DNA of 64,000 bases from an uncultured Parasphingopyxis sp. (GTDB taxonomy: Bacteria > Pseudomonadota > Alphaproteobacteria > Sphingomonadales > Sphingomonadaceae). This document shows, piece by piece, positions 43,921-52,752 of this stretch. How positions within the stretch are numbered: the first letter of the stretch is position 1; each line of letters begins with the position of its first letter. The notes beneath the pieces are model-generated. The model did no database searches. It worked only from the letters and a program-made list of their open reading frames with translations, and had not been told where the DNA came from. The stretch is taken from positions 23,256-87,255 of the forward strand of contig NZ_CAKZNF010000037.1 of assembly GCF_937129435.1 (NCBI RefSeq). Direction: 5' to 3'. The position numbers and the translations under genes were made by a program.

Positions 43921-46691
43921 TGCGCGGCACCCCAGCTCTTGCCGGTTCCGATATCGACGCCGAGCGGCACGCTGATGGTCACTAGCGGCTCCGCGGCCGA
44001 CGCCATGACGTCGCGGATCACGTCCGTGGCGCCTTCGACGTCGCCTTCGGGCAGCTCGAAGACGAGTTCGTCATGCACCTGCAGCAGCATTTGGACGTCA
44101 GGCAATCCCGCCTCTTCCAGCGCAGGCATCATCCGCGCCATCGCCCGCTTGATGATATCGGCGCTCGTCCCCTGGATCGGCGCGTTGATCGCCGCGCGCT
44201 CGGCCCCTTGGCGCTCATGCTGCTTCGAGCTTCGGATATAGGGAAAGTGCGTCTTGCGGCCGAACAAAGTCGTCGTGAAACCCTTCTCCTTCGCCGCGGT
44301 GAGCGTATCGGTGATGTAGCGGTTGATGCCGGGGAAGCGCTCGAAATAGCGGTCGATCATCGCCTGCGCCTCGTCGGGCTCGATCTCGAGCCGTCCGGCC
44401 AGCCCCCAGCGCGAGATGCCGTAGAGGATGGCGAAGTTTATCGTCTTGGCGCGCCCGCGCGTGTCGCGGTTGACCTCGCCGAATAGCTCCTTCGCCGTCA
44501 TGTCGTGAATGTCGTCGCCGCGCTCGAACGCCTCTTTCAGCGCCGGGACATCGGCCATGTGCGCGGCGAGGCGCAGTTCGATCTGGCTATAGTCGGCGGC
44601 GAGGATGACATTGCCTTCCTCGGCGACGAAGGCATGGCGAATCTGCCGCCCGATCTCGGTGCGGATCGGGATGTTCTGCAGGTTCGGCTCGGTCGAGGCG
44701 AGCCGGCCCGTCTGCGCGCCGGTGAGGCTGTAGCTCGTGTGGACGCGCCCGGTCTTCGCGTTGATCTGCGCCTGCAAGGCATCGGTATAGGTCGATTTGA
44801 GTTTGCTGAGCTGCCGCCAGTCGAGCACCTTGCGCGCAATCGGCTCTCCGCTCCGCGCGAGCCGCTCCATCTCGTTGACATCGGTCGACCAGACGCCCGA
44901 TTTGCCCTTGCGCCCGCCCTTGAGACCCATCTTGTCGAACAGGATCTCGCCCAATTGCTTGGGGCTGCCGATGGCGAATTTCTCGCCCGCGATGTCGTGG
45001 ATTTCGGCCTCGGTCGCTTCCATCTGTTCGGCGAATTCGGCCGAGAGACGCGACAGTTCCTCGCGGTCGACCTTGATGCCCGCGCACTCCATCGCCGCGA
45101 TCACGGGGACCAGCGGCTTGTCGACCAGCTCGTAGACGCGCGTCACGCCTTCGGCCGGGATGCGGTTCTTCAGCTGCCGCCAGAGCCGGAGCGTGATGTC
45201 CGCATCCTCGCCGGCATATTCGGTCGCGCGCTCGACGGGCACCTCGGCGAAGGAGATCGCCTTCTTCCCGGTGCCGACAACGTCCTTGTACGCGATGCAG
45301 CTATGATCGAGATGGAGGCGCGCCAGTTCGTCCATGCCGTGCCCGTGCAGGCCCGCATCGCAATCGAAGCTCATCACGATCGTGTCGTCGATCGGAGACA
45401 GCGTGACGTCATGCTGCCGCAAAACGCCCAGATCGTATTTGAGATTGTGCCCGATTTTGAGCACCGCCGGATCCTCGAACAGCGGCTTCAGCTTCGCCAG
45501 CGCGACATCGAAATCGATCTGTTCGGGTTTTTCGTCGAGCAGCCCGGTGCCGCCATGGCCGAGCGGGATATAGCAGGCCCGGTTCGGTGCGAGCGCCATG
45601 CTGACGCCGATCAGCCGTGCCGTCACGGATTCAAGGCTGTCGGTTTCGGTATCGACCGCGACGAAACCCTGCGCCGTCGCCTCGGCGATCCAGCGATCGA
45701 GTTCGGCCTCGTCGGTAATGGCCACGAACTGGCTGTGATCGCAGGGCGGGTCCTCGGGCACCGGAGCTGCCTCGGCCTCGCTATGCTGTGCCATCTCGGC
45801 ATTGGCCCTATCGCCGCCGATCCGGCTCAGCAGCGATTTGAAGCCATGGTGCGACAGGAATTCGCGCAGCGGCTCTTCCGGAATCCCCTTCAGCGCAAAA
45901 TCCTCGAGCGGCTCGGGCAGCTCGCAATCGCGCTTCAGCTCGACGAGCACGCGCGAGAGCCGCGCCATCTCCGCCTGCTCGATCAAATTCTCCTTCATCT
46001 TGGATTTTTTCATGTCGGGCGCGGCTTCGAGCACCGCCTCCACCGTGCCGAATTCGTTGATGAGGTCCGACGCGCGCTTGGGCCCGATGCCCGTGACGCC
46101 GGGGATATTGTCGACGCTGTCTCCCATCAGCGCCAGCACCTCGCCCAGCTTGTCGGGCATGACGCCGAATTTCTCCATGACGTGATCGGCGCCGAGCTTG
46201 CGGTCGTTCATCGTGTCGTAGAGATCGAGGCCGGGCACGATCAGTTGCATCAGATCCTTGTCGGAGCTGACGATCGTGACTTTCCAGCCCTCTTCGAGCG
46301 CCTTCACCGCATAGCTTGCGATGATGTCGTCGGCCTCGACGCCCTGCTCCTCGATACAGGGCAGCGAGAAGGCGCGCGTCGCATCGCGGATCATCGGGAA
46401 CTGGGGGACGAGATCCTCTGGCGGCGGAGGCCGGTTCGCCTTGTATTCGTCGTAGAGATCGTTGCGGAAACTCGTCGAATCCTTGTCGAGGATCACGGCA
46501 AGATGCGTCGGCCCGTCCTCGGCATTCAGCTGGTCGACGAGCTTCCAGAGCATCGTCGTATAGCCGTAGACCGCGCCGACCGGTTCGCCGTGCTGGTTGG
46601 TGAGCGGCGGGAGCCGGTGATAGGCGCGGAAGATGTAGCTCGACCCGTCGACGAGATAGAGATGATTTTCCGTTTGTTTTTCTTCTGGCAT
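43917..46691 (-). CDS. polA: DNA polymerase I
   Basis: 924 residues. The 5'-nuclease domain (about 1-295) has LYLVDGSSYIFRAYH and the helix-hairpin-helix GIGPKRASDLI. A 3'-5' exonuclease domain follows (about 325-520; VAVDTETDSLES retains DxE, and HNLKYDLGVL is present). The polymerase domain (about 540-924) has DYSQIELRLAAH (motif A), RAKTINFAILYGIS (motif B) and QVHDELVFEL (motif C). It removes RNA primers and fills gaps. Longest gene of the window; single start supported by full alignment. Confidence 0.97.
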   Translation of the reverse strand: MPEEKQTENHLYLVDGSSYIFRAYHRLPPLTNQHGEPVGAVYGYTTMLWKLVDQLNAEDGPTHLAVILDKDSTSFRNDLYDEYKANRPPPPEDLVPQFPMIRDATRAFSLPCIEEQGVEADDIIASYAVKALEEGWKVTIVSSDKDLMQLIVPGLDLYDTMNDRKLGADHVMEKFGVMPDKLGEVLALMGDSVDNIPGVTGIGPKRASDLINEFGTVEAVLEAAPDMKKSKMKENLIEQAEMARLSRVLVELKRDCELPEPLEDFALKGIPEEPLREFLSHHGFKSLLSRIGGDRANAEMAQHSEAEAAPVPEDPPCDHSQFVAITDEAELDRWIAEATAQGFVAVDTETDSLESVTARLIGVSMALAPNRACYIPLGHGGTGLLDEKPEQIDFDVALAKLKPLFEDPAVLKIGHNLKYDLGVLRQHDVTLSPIDDTIVMSFDCDAGLHGHGMDELARLHLDHSCIAYKDVVGTGKKAISFAEVPVERATEYAGEDADITLRLWRQLKNRIPAEGVTRVYELVDKPLVPVIAAMECAGIKVDREELSRLSAEFAEQMEATEAEIHDIAGEKFAIGSPKQLGEILFDKMGLKGGRKGKSGVWSTDVNEMERLARSGEPIARKVLDWRQLSKLKSTYTDALQAQINAKTGRVHTSYSLTGAQTGRLASTEPNLQNIPIRTEIGRQIRHAFVAEEGNVILAADYSQIELRLAAHMADVPALKEAFERGDDIHDMTAKELFGEVNRDTRGRAKTINFAILYGISRWGLAGRLEIEPDEAQAMIDRYFERFPGINRYITDTLTAAKEKGFTTTLFGRKTHFPYIRSSKQHERQGAERAAINAPIQGTSADIIKRAMARMMPALEEAGLPDVQMLLQVHDELVFELPEGDVEGATDVIRDVMASAAEPLVTISVPLGVDIGTGKSWGAAH

Positions 46692-46791
46692 CGCGCCGGT
46701 CTAGCGCATGCGGGGCGGCTGACAAACCGTGTTTGAAAGCGCCGTGCCGCGGCGCCGAAATCTGGATGGAAAACCGGGAACGCCGCGCCGC

Positions 46792-47964
46792 CTAGATCGC
46801 GCTCTGGCCCCTGGCATGACGCCAGGCGGCCCAGAGCGCGACGGCGATCAGGTAAACTCCGCACCAGCCATAGGCGGCCAGCACGCCGAACGCATCGGCG
46901 GCGAGACCGAATGCGATGCACATGAAGATGCTCGCCACGCAATGGAAGAAGACCATGGCCGAGGTCGTCGTCGCCCGGCTCGCACCGCTCATGACGCGCT
47001 GGAACTTCGCTTCGGCGAGGATCAGGGGCGGCGCCGAGAGGATCCGCGAGGCCATCAGCGGCACCAGCAGCCAGATCGAGTGGCCGATTCCGGCCAGCAC
47101 AAGGCACAGGCCCGATAGCAGCGGAAACAGCCAGCCGACCACGGGGTAGCTGTCGAGCCGGTGCGCCATGACGCTCGCCCCGGCATAGGCGGCGATGGCC
47201 AGCGCGCCGACCAATCCGAACGCCCAGATCGGTACACCGACCGCGAGATAATAGAGCGGGTCGAATTCCTCGAGCACGTAGAAGAGCATCACGCCGAAGA
47301 CGAGATAGACGGTCAGGAAGCGCAGGTCCGCCCGCGCTCCGAATTCGCGCGCCGCCTCGCCGAAATGGGAGAAATAGCCGGGCCTGTCGCCGCCGGATTC
47401 GGGGCGCAGGCGGATGTCGGTGAGCCAGAAGGCGGCGATCGCGGCGCCGATCAGCGGCGGCACGGCGAGCCAGAGCGAGGCGATCATCGAATAATGGCCG
47501 ACTAGGCCGCCGAAGATCATCGCGGTGCCCGCGCCGATCTCCTGCAACGCGCGGTCGCGGCCGAGCACACGGTCATAATCGTCCGCCGCTCCCGCCGCCT
47601 CCATATGCTCGAATAACAGCGCCTCTTTCGATCCCGATATCAGCGAGCCGGAGAAGCTCCAGATCAGGAAGCCCAGCGCGATCAGCCAGAAATCGCCGCC
47701 GCCAATCGCCCAGATGACGAAGGTGACCGCCTTGATCAGCGGCGCCGCGACGAGGAGCCAGCGCCGGTCGAAATGGTCCGACAGCGCGCCCGACGGAATC
47801 TCGAAGACCGCCGCGACCGTTGCCCAGATGATGAAGAGCAGCGCGATATCCCAGATATCGAGCCCCGACAGCGTGAAATAGGCGGTGTAGATCGCATCGC
47901 CGAAGATGAAATCGACGAGAAACGCATAGACATAATAGGCGCGAAGGAAGCGGCGGAGGGACAT
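46792..47964 (-). CDS. MFS transporter
   Basis: 390 residues from the ATG at 47964; an in-frame ATG 30 bp upstream is less likely. Twelve helices. The loop between helices 2 and 3 has GALSDHFDRRWLLV, the GxLsDrxGRR-type MFS signature. It may export a drug or metabolite; the substrate is unknown. The gene stands alone between nadB and polA, about 100 bp upstream of the polA start. Confidence 0.85.
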   Translation of the reverse strand: MSLRRFLRAYYVYAFLVDFIFGDAIYTAYFTLSGLDIWDIALLFIIWATVAAVFEIPSGALSDHFDRRWLLVAAPLIKAVTFVIWAIGGGDFWLIALGFLIWSFSGSLISGSKEALLFEHMEAAGAADDYDRVLGRDRALQEIGAGTAMIFGGLVGHYSMIASLWLAVPPLIGAAIAAFWLTDIRLRPESGGDRPGYFSHFGEAAREFGARADLRFLTVYLVFGVMLFYVLEEFDPLYYLAVGVPIWAFGLVGALAIAAYAGASVMAHRLDSYPVVGWLFPLLSGLCLVLAGIGHSIWLLVPLMASRILSAPPLILAEAKFQRVMSGASRATTTSAMVFFHCVASIFMCIAFGLAADAFGVLAAYGWCGVYLIAVALWAAWRHARGQSAI

Positions 47965-47991
47965 GGCCGAACGGCCATATGCGGTTACATG

Positions 47992-48020
47992 CAAAAAATC
48001 CTCCCCGGCACGGGAAGGAT
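47992..48020 (-). terminator. Rho-independent terminator of nadB
   Basis: On the minus strand, directly after the nadB stop codon, ATCCTTCCC-GTGCC-GGGGAGGAT forms a 9-bp stem (one mismatch/wobble) followed by TTTTTT. This is the same hairpin class as those at 34493 and 16069, but here it has a uridine run and so looks functional. Confidence 0.75.
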
Positions 48021-49610
48021 TTAGGGTCGGAGCACCGTATCCACGGCCTCGTCCGCCAGCCCCGGATAATCGGTCGTATAGTGCAACCCCCGGCTTTCCT
48101 TGCGCGACAGTGCCGAGCGGACGATCAGCGCGGCGACCTCGATCAGGTTGCGAAGCTCGATCAGGTCGGGCGTGACGCGGAAATTGCCGTAATAATCATC
48201 GACTTCGCTGCGCAACAATTCGACGCGATGCTGGGCGCGTTCGAGGCGCTTGGTCGTCCGCACGATGCCGACATAGTCCCACATGAAACGGCGGATTTCG
48301 CGCCAGTTATGCTGCACCACCACCTCTTCGTCCGAATCGGTGACGCGGCTCTCGTCCCAGTCGTTGATCGCCGGGGCCTCGGGCAGGTCGTCCCAATGCG
48401 CGAGAATATGGTTCGCGGCCGCCTCGCCGAAGACGAAGCATTCGAGCAGCGAATTCGACGCCAGCCGGTTCGCGCCGTGGAGACCGCTTTCGCTGACCTC
48501 GCCGGCCGCATAGAGCCCAGGCAGGTCGGTGCGCCCGTCGAGATCGATCCTGACGCCGCCGCAGGTATAATGCTGCGCCGGTACGACGGGGATCGGCTGT
48601 TTGGTCATGTCGATGCCGAGCGGAAGCAGCCGTTCATAGATCGTCGGGAAATGCCCCTTCACGAACTCCGCCTCGCGATGCGTGATGTCGAGATGGACAT
48701 AGTCGAGGCCGAGCCGCTTGATTTCATGGTCTATGGCGCGGGCGACGATATCGCGCGGCGCCAGTTCGGCGCGCTCGTCGAAATCGGGCATGAAGCGATA
48801 GCCCGGATCGGGCGCATCGCCGGGAAGCCTGAGTTGCCCGCCCTCACCACGCACCGCCTCGGTAATCAGGAAGTTCTTGACCTCCAGATTATAGAGGCAG
48901 GTCGGATGGAACTGCATGAATTCCATGTTCGACACGCTCGCCCCGGCGCGCCAGGCCATAGCAATCCCGTCGCCCGTTGCGCCACGCGGCGCGGTGCTGA
49001 ACAGATAGGTGCGGCCCGCCCCGCCCGTCGCCAGCATCGTCGCGCGCGCTGCAAAAGTCTCGACATGGCCGCTCGCCTTGTTGAAGGCGTAGGCGCCCCA
49101 GACATGGTTGTCGCCCGACGGATCGGCGCGGTGCCGATCGGTGATCAGGTCGATCGCGACCATGTCGGGCATCAGGGTGATGTTCGGATTGTCGTTGGCG
49201 GCGCGTTCGAGCGCCTCCTGCACGGCCCAGCCTGTCGCATCGTCGGCATGGACGATGCGGCGGTGCGAATGCCCGCCCTCGCGCGTCAGGTGCAAATCAC
49301 CGTCATCGGCCAGCGTGAAATTGGCGCCGAGATCGATGAGCCGCCGGATCGCGCGCGGCGCGTTTTCCACCACGAACTCGACCGTCTCCCGCCGATTGAG
49401 CCCGGCGCCCGCGATCATCGTATCCTCGATATGGCTTTCAAAGGTATCGCCGGGTTCTAGCACCGCCGCGATCCCGCCCTGCGCCCAGGCCGTCGACCCG
49501 CCCGAAATCGCCCCCTTGGCGAGCACCAGCACCTTGAACCGCTCGGCCAGCGCCAGCGCTGCGGTGAGGCCTGCAGCGCCTGACCCTATAATGAGGATGT
49601 CGTGATTCAT
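48021..49610 (-). CDS. nadB: L-aspartate oxidase
   Basis: 529 residues from the ATG at 49610; the eight extra upstream residues come from a repeat. The FAD-binding loop ILIIGSGAAGLTAAL begins at about residue 5; STAWAQGGIAAVL and GHSHRRIVHADDATGWAVQ are family signatures, and HYTCGGVRIDLDGRTDLPGLYAAGEVSESGLHGANRLASNSLLE forms the succinate/aspartate site. It oxidises aspartate to iminoaspartate, the first step of NAD synthesis. nadA and nadC are not in the window. Confidence 0.95.
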   Translation of the reverse strand: MNHDILIIGSGAAGLTAALALAERFKVLVLAKGAISGGSTAWAQGGIAAVLEPGDTFESHIEDTMIAGAGLNRRETVEFVVENAPRAIRRLIDLGANFTLADDGDLHLTREGGHSHRRIVHADDATGWAVQEALERAANDNPNITLMPDMVAIDLITDRHRADPSGDNHVWGAYAFNKASGHVETFAARATMLATGGAGRTYLFSTAPRGATGDGIAMAWRAGASVSNMEFMQFHPTCLYNLEVKNFLITEAVRGEGGQLRLPGDAPDPGYRFMPDFDERAELAPRDIVARAIDHEIKRLGLDYVHLDITHREAEFVKGHFPTIYERLLPLGIDMTKQPIPVVPAQHYTCGGVRIDLDGRTDLPGLYAAGEVSESGLHGANRLASNSLLECFVFGEAAANHILAHWDDLPEAPAINDWDESRVTDSDEEVVVQHNWREIRRFMWDYVGIVRTTKRLERAQHRVELLRSEVDDYYGNFRVTPDLIELRNLIEVAALIVRSALSRKESRGLHYTTDYPGLADEAVDTVLRP

Positions 49611-49618
49611 GCCGACCC

Positions 49619-50038
49619 CTAACGCCTCCCGCAAGCGGGACGGGAACCGTGTTGCGCTTCTTTCTCCCCTCCCGCTTGCGGGAGGGGCCGGGGGTGGGCC
49701 AGCGCCGTTTCAATCGACCGCACCACGCCGTCAATATTATCGAGAACGTCGTCATTGGTGAAGCGCATGACCATGTAACCTTGCGATTCCAATTCCCGCG
49801 TACGCCTTCGGTCACTTGGCTGCCGGCCGTCGTGCGAAAAGCCGTCGATCTCGATCACAAGCTTTTCGGCACGACACAGAAAATCGGCAAAATACGGACC
49901 GATCGGCATCTGCCGGCTGAACTTGTGTCCGCCAAGCCGGCTCCGGTTCAGATATTTCCAGAGCGTGCGCTCCGCCGGCGTGGCGGCGTTGCGCAAAGAG
50001 CGGGCGCGCTCAGTGTTGCGAGGTTTGAACTGGCCCAC
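49619..50038 (-). CDS. DUF559 (endonuclease-like) protein flanked by hairpin repeats
   Basis: About 139 residues from the GTG at 50038. The open frame runs back to a TTG at 50056, but the first codons then derive from a palindromic repeat. The core is NAATPAERTLWKYLNRSRLGGHKFSRQMPIGPYFADFLC, LVIEIDGFSH, RRTRELESQGYMVMRFTNDDV, with the PD-(D/E)xK-like Asp and ExD residues of the Vsr/DUF559 fold. The last 25 residues are repeat-derived (HPRPLPQAGGEKEAQ). A repeat GGGAGGGG at -8 may serve as its ribosome-binding site. Function unknown; nuclease fold inferred. Confidence 0.75.
   Translation of the reverse strand: MGQFKPRNTERARSLRNAATPAERTLWKYLNRSRLGGHKFSRQMPIGPYFADFLCRAEKLVIEIDGFSHDGRQPSDRRRTRELESQGYMVMRFTNDDVLDNIDGVVRSIETALAHPRPLPQAGGEKEAQHGSRPACGRR
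49622..49687. repeat. CCTCCCGC hairpin repeats at the DUF559 3' end
   Basis: Two hairpins: CCTCCCGC-AA-GCGGG at 49626-49641 and CCCCTCCCGC-TT-GCGGGAGGGG at 49666-49687. The second lies inside the C-terminal codons of the DUF559 gene and is translated as part of PLPQAGG. The context ACCCCTA...CTCCCGCAAGCGG recurs at the other end of the gene (50045), so the gene is bracketed by similar repeats. Confidence 0.75.
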
Positions 50039-50044
50039 CCCTAG

Positions 50045-50066
50045 CCCCTCCCGCAAGCGGGAGGGG
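50045..50066. repeat. CCCCTCCCGC hairpin repeat at the DUF559 5' end
   Basis: Arms CCCCTCCCGC and GCGGGAGGGG with a 2-nt AA loop, in the same sequence context as the copy at the DUF559 3' end. On the minus strand its GGGAGGGG lies about eight bases before the GTG start at 50038, in the position of a ribosome-binding site. Confidence 0.75.
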
Positions 50067-50090
50067 GATCGAATACTCGACCTCGCCCAA

Positions 50091-51011
50091 TCACGCCGCT
50101 TCCCGCGTCAGGTTCAGGAACACGTCTTCGAGGTCGGGCTCGCGCGTCGAAACGTCGATGATGTTGTGCCCGGCCTCATTAAGCGCGGTCAGCACCTCGC
50201 CGGCATTCACCTTGTCCTTGCGATAGGTGATCGAGAGCGTGTGTTCGTCGATCTGCTCGACCTTTTCGAAGCAGCTTTGGTCGGGCAGCGTTTCGATGGC
50301 GCGTTCCACCGTGACGACAACCGCCTTTTCCTGCGCCATGTCGACAAGCTCGCGCGTCGGCTTGTCGGCGATCACCTGGCCCTTGTTGATGATCGCGATG
50401 CGGTCGCACAGCTCCTCGGCCTCTTCGAGATAATGCGTCGTCAGGACCACGGTCACGCCGCCCGCGTGCAGATCACGCACATATTCCCAAAGCTGCTGGC
50501 GCAGGCTGATATCGACGCCGGCCGTCGGCTCGTCGAGCACGAGAACGGGCGGCGAATGGACCATCGCCTTGGCGACCATCAGGCGTCTTTTCATTCCGCC
50601 CGACAGCGTCCGCGAATAGGCGTCGGCCTTATCCTCGAGATGCACGGCGCGGAGGAGGTCCATCGTTTGCCGCTGCGCCTTCGGCACCCCGAACAGCCCG
50701 GCCTGGATGTCCAGCGTTTCGGCAGGGGTGAAGAAGGGATCGAAGGTGATTTCCTGGTTGACGATGCCGATCGACGCCTTGGCGTTGCGGTGATCGGTAT
50801 CGATGTCGAAGCCCCAGATCGAGGCTTTGCCGCTCGTCTTGTTAACCAGTCCGGCGAGGATATTTATGAGCGTCGACTTGCCCGCGCCATTGGGGCCGAG
50901 CAATCCGAAGATCGAACCCGCAGGCACATCGAGGCTGACATCATCGAGCGCCTTCACCCCGCCGGCGTAGATCTTGGTCACATGGTCGATGGCGATCGCG
51001 GCTTCGGTCAT
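50091..51011 (-). CDS. ABC transporter ATPase, ABC-2 type
   Basis: 306 residues from the ATG at 51011 (the frame opens 12 bp earlier). Walker A LLGPNGAGKSTLIN near residue 40, ABC signature LSGGMKRRLMVA near 140, Walker B VLVLDEPTAGVD and the switch His in LTTHYLEEAE. The C-terminal 90 residues are the regulatory extension common in drug or polysaccharide ABC-2 exporters. No permease gene adjoins it on either side, which is odd, so its partner must lie elsewhere. Confidence 0.9.
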   Translation of the reverse strand: MTEAAIAIDHVTKIYAGGVKALDDVSLDVPAGSIFGLLGPNGAGKSTLINILAGLVNKTSGKASIWGFDIDTDHRNAKASIGIVNQEITFDPFFTPAETLDIQAGLFGVPKAQRQTMDLLRAVHLEDKADAYSRTLSGGMKRRLMVAKAMVHSPPVLVLDEPTAGVDISLRQQLWEYVRDLHAGGVTVVLTTHYLEEAEELCDRIAIINKGQVIADKPTRELVDMAQEKAVVVTVERAIETLPDQSCFEKVEQIDEHTLSITYRKDKVNAGEVLTALNEAGHNIIDVSTREPDLEDVFLNLTREAA

Positions 51012-51068
51012 GGCGAAGCGCATAGCCGCTGGTTGCGTTAGTGCAAGGGTTGGGGGTTGGCTTTATGA

Positions 51069-51095
51069 GGCTTTGGCTAGCACCGAAGCGCCGCA
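51069..51095. repeat. Half module of the stop-codon repeat inside the hemD 3' end
   Basis: GGCTTTGGCTAGC-ACC-GAAGCGCCGCA matches the type-A module (CTTTGGCTAGC...AAGCGCCGCACC) with substitutions. It supplies the last residues and the TAG stop of hemD on the minus strand. The outer TTGTCAGA is not preserved. Best read as a decayed or captured half element. Confidence 0.4.
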
Positions 51096-51751
51096 TCGAG
51101 CAACGGGGCATCGCCGGGGCTTTCGGCGATGGCAATCTCGCGCCAGCCCGATCCGGCCGCGTCGGCGGTATTGCCGCTGATCGCGACAAGCGCGACATGA
51201 TCGCGAACCACGCCGCTGCTCCTGCACCAGCCATCGAAAGTTTCCGCCGCGTGTGGCGAGTGCAGCATGACGATCGCCGGGGATTGCAGCGCATCGGCCA
51301 GTCCTTCGGGTTCGATCTCGAGCGCGCGATAGGTCGTCACGCGCGTGATCTCCAGACCGGTCTCGTCAAAGGCACGAACGCGTTCTCCGGCGAGATGAAG
51401 GACGCGCTTTTTGCCATCCTCGCGCAGTCGATCGGCCAGTGCCTGCGCATTGCCGTCGCCGATCTCGATATCGAAAAATCCCGCTGCCCGCGCTTCGAGC
51501 GCCGTCCGCCGCCCGACGGCGTAGCAGGGAAGCTGGGTCAGCTGCGTCAGCACGTTGCCGCTGTACATCAGCGCGTTGGCGCTGGTTGCCATCACCGCGT
51601 CGAATTCATCCGCATCGGGCGCAATCCAGGCTTGCGGAATGATCTCGAACAGCGGCGCGACAACGGTCTGCCATCCTGCCTTTTCCGCGCGTTCGCGCGT
51701 CTGTTCGGCGCCGGGCTGCGGCCGCAGGATGACGAGCGGCGGGCGAGTCAT
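51077..51751 (-). CDS. hemD: Uroporphyrinogen-III synthase
   Basis: 224 residues from the ATG at 51751. The hinge-linked two-lobe HemD pattern is weakly conserved: [21 protein letters not shown] at the start, [10 protein letters not shown] near residue 55, [15 protein letters not shown], and [12 protein letters not shown] in the second lobe. It closes hydroxymethylbilane into uroporphyrinogen III. The start overlaps the hemC stop by 4 bp. The last codons and stop lie in a repeat module. Confidence 0.88.
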   Translation of the reverse strand: MTRPPLVILRPQPGAEQTRERAEKAGWQTVVAPLFEIIPQAWIAPDADEFDAVMATSANALMYSGNVLTQLTQLPCYAVGRRTALEARAAGFFDIEIGDGNAQALADRLREDGKKRVLHLAGERVRAFDETGLEITRVTTYRALEIEPEGLADALQSPAIVMLHSPHAAETFDGWCRSSGVVRDHVALVAISGNTADAAGSGWREIAIAESPGDAPLLDAALRC

Positions 51752-52677
51752 GCTTCGGCTCCCGCGAACAGCGCGCGGATCGGCGCGGAAGCATCGGCGA
51801 GCAACGCCTTTGCCAGTTCGCGCGCCGTCCATTCGCCTGCATCGGCGGGGCAGTCGCGCGATCCGGCAACGCTCTCGCGCCCCTCGTTGGTGAGCAGCTG
51901 GGCCCCGATCGTCATCCTCTCGCCGTCGATCCGCGCCAACGCCGCAACCGGGCTGTGACAATCGGCGCCCAACATATCGAGCAGGACGCGCTCGGCGGCG
52001 ACGCAGCGATGGGTCTCGATATCGTCGATAGCCGCGAATACCGGCAAGAGATCGGCGCGCTCGGCCAGAATCTCGATGCCGATGGCACCCTGTTGCGGGG
52101 CAGGCAGCAGCGTTTCGAGTTCGATCGCATGGCCGACATCGCCATGGCCGAGCCGATCGAGCCCCGCCGCCGCCAGAAGCGTCGCGTCGAAGCGGCCCTC
52201 CTCCACCGCCGCCAGCCGTGTCGCGACATTGCCGCGCAGCGTATCGATATCGAGATCGGGCCGCAGGTTGAGAAGCTGCGCCGCGCGTCGCGGCGACGAG
52301 GTCCCGACGCGCGCGCCTCTCGGCAGCGCCTCGATGCTTTCCGCGCCGATCAGCCTGTCGCGCACATCGGCGCGCGGCAACAGCGCGGCGAGCCGGATCG
52401 CGGCCGGGCGGATCGTTTCGACATCCTTCATCGAATGGACGCAGCAATCGACCTCGTCCCCGGCAAGTGCACGATCGAGCTCCTTCGTCCAGAGCGCCTT
52501 GCCGCCGATCTCGGCCAGCGGCCGGTCCTGCACCTTGTCTCCGGTGGTCTTTACCGGGACGATCGCGACATCGTCTCTCGCCAGCCCGTGCGCGTCGCGC
52601 AGCGCCGCTGCGACCATGTTCGCCTGGACGAGCGCCAAAGGCGAACCGCGCGTGCCGATGCGGATGGGAGTCTGCAT
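51748..52677 (-). CDS. hemC: Porphobilinogen deaminase (hydroxymethylbilane synthase)
   Basis: 309 residues from the ATG at 52677, where family similarity begins ([15 protein letters not shown]). The longer open frame upstream overlaps tsaD and is not coding. [10 protein letters not shown] holds the catalytic region, [12 protein letters not shown] follows, and the dipyrromethane-cofactor Cys is in [12 protein letters not shown] near residue 240. It joins four porphobilinogens. It is divergent from tsaD, with 75 bp between starts, and overlaps hemD. Confidence 0.95.
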   Translation of the reverse strand: MQTPIRIGTRGSPLALVQANMVAAALRDAHGLARDDVAIVPVKTTGDKVQDRPLAEIGGKALWTKELDRALAGDEVDCCVHSMKDVETIRPAAIRLAALLPRADVRDRLIGAESIEALPRGARVGTSSPRRAAQLLNLRPDLDIDTLRGNVATRLAAVEEGRFDATLLAAAGLDRLGHGDVGHAIELETLLPAPQQGAIGIEILAERADLLPVFAAIDDIETHRCVAAERVLLDMLGADCHSPVAALARIDGERMTIGAQLLTNEGRESVAGSRDCPADAGEWTARELAKALLADASAPIRALFAGAEA

Positions 52678-52752
52678 GGTGCGCCTGCTAGCCGATTTGC
52701 CGCACCGGCGAAACCTATCGCCGAACCGGCACTTGCGCCTATATTGGCCTTC

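Noticed and set aside
44505..46736. 743-residue open frame opposite polA
   Set aside because: Mirror of a strongly conserved polymerase gene, no motifs, composition typical of antisense frames in GC-rich DNA.
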